DNA of 5,842 nucleotides, taken from Candidatus Izemoplasmatales bacterium. Its GTDB lineage: Bacteria > Bacillota_I > Bacilli_A > Izemoplasmatales > Hujiaoplasmataceae. The DNA is taken from contig JBAZNL010000030.1 in assembly GCA_041649275.1 (NCBI GenBank), positions 1-5,842 of the forward strand, given 5' to 3'. This document shows, one piece after another, positions 5,428 to 5,842 of this stretch (its first letter is position 1; every line of letters begins with the position of its first letter). Position numbers and translations under genes: made by a program. The notes below the pieces were generated by a model. That model saw only the letters and a program-made list of their open reading frames with translations, had not been told where the DNA came from and did no database searches.

Positions 5428-5842
5428 TCAATGAAAAGAACGTCGAATTTCTCCGCATGGAACGCTCGCGCATGCTCTCTCCGGTCGAGACGAAGGCGGA
5501 ATACGACGACCTGTTCCGGATGATGTCGCCGGTCCCGACCGATTACTGGATCCGGCCGGGGACGGCGCCCTTCCTGCAGCACCGCGCCGCCTTCGACGAC
5601 ACGCGGTACAACGATTCCCTCCGCTCGAACCGCCGGATCGTCAAGGGACGCTTCCAGAAGAGCGGGATCGCCTACGTGCGTTTCGACGAGTTGCCGCTGT
5701 TCGCGGCGGTATACAGAAAAGAACCCGAGCGGATGGGACCGCTCGAGTGGAAGTTCATCGACCTGCTTTCGCACGAGGGGCCGATGACGATCGGGATGTT
5801 CAAGGAGATCACCGGGATGTTCGTGAAGGACATCACGCGGTG
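5424..5842 (+). CDS. Uncharacterised protein, possible winged-helix domain, 3' end outside window
   Basis: The start ATG overlaps the acetyltransferase TGA (ATGA) and the frame is open to the window edge, giving 139 residues. I do not recognise a named family with certainty. Visible features: SPVETKAEYDDLFRMMSPVP (19-38), YWIRPGTAPFLQHRAAFDD (41-59), a basic SNRRIVKGRF block (68-77), a short sheet (GIAYVRFDELPLFAAVYRK, 81-99), then EWKFIDLLSHEGPMTIGMFK and EITGMFVKDITR (108-139). The last part reads like the helices of a winged helix-turn-helix. I suspect a DNA-binding relative of the AlkZ/YcaQ winged-helix glycosylases, which would fit an operon led by ycaQ, but this is weak without the C-terminus. 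Codon use matches its neighbours, so the frame is probably real. Confidence 0.75.
   Translation, partial: MINEKNVEFLRMERSRMLSPVETKAEYDDLFRMMSPVPTDYWIRPGTAPFLQHRAAFDDTRYNDSLRSNRRIVKGRFQKSGIAYVRFDELPLFAAVYRKEPERMGPLEWKFIDLLSHEGPMTIGMFKEITGMFVKDITR

Overview
The window is GC-rich bacterial DNA with every convincing gene on the + strand, tightly packed and with a strong preference for codons ending in C or G. TGA is used as a stop several times and Trp is TGG, so the standard code applies. The Kbl fragment reads closest to Bacillus-type enzymes. Together with the HigA/ImmA antitoxin, the Pr6Pr membrane protein and the Gram-positive-style Shine-Dalgarno sites, this suggests a GC-rich member of the Bacillota or a related lineage. 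That placement is an inference, not a measurement.

Layout. (1) 1-507 is the 3' end of kbl (2-amino-3-ketobutyrate CoA ligase, threonine catabolism), closed by a strong intrinsic terminator at 521-549. (2) 551-2066 is a self-contained toxin-antitoxin cassette: an extended -10 promoter, a HigB/RelE-type toxin gene, an overlapping antitoxin gene fusing a HigA-type HTH to an ImmA/IrrE zinc-peptidase domain, and its own terminator. (3) 2067-2339 has no convincing gene. It holds four copies of a 13-bp motif on an exact 33-bp period, then a hairpin, a third intrinsic terminator, and a TATAAT box just ahead of the next gene. (4) 2340 to the window end is a compact, translationally coupled gene string: a YcaQ-type winged-helix DNA glycosylase, a class I SAM methyltransferase, a six-TM Pr6Pr-type membrane protein, a GNAT acetyltransferase with a streptothricin-acetyltransferase-like C-terminal half, and the 5' part of an unrecognised, possibly winged-helix protein. 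The last three junctions are 4-base ATGA overlaps.

How it fits together. The toxin-antitoxin cassette looks autoregulated and independent of its neighbours. The downstream string is probably one operon in which a crosslink-repair-type glycosylase leads small-molecule modifying enzymes and a membrane protein. That hints at tolerance of a DNA-damaging or antibiotic-like compound, but the function of the set as a whole is a guess. The least explained element is the 33-bp-period array between two terminators. It may be a set of protein-binding sites, for example a relic transposon end, or part of a leader controlling the glycosylase operon.
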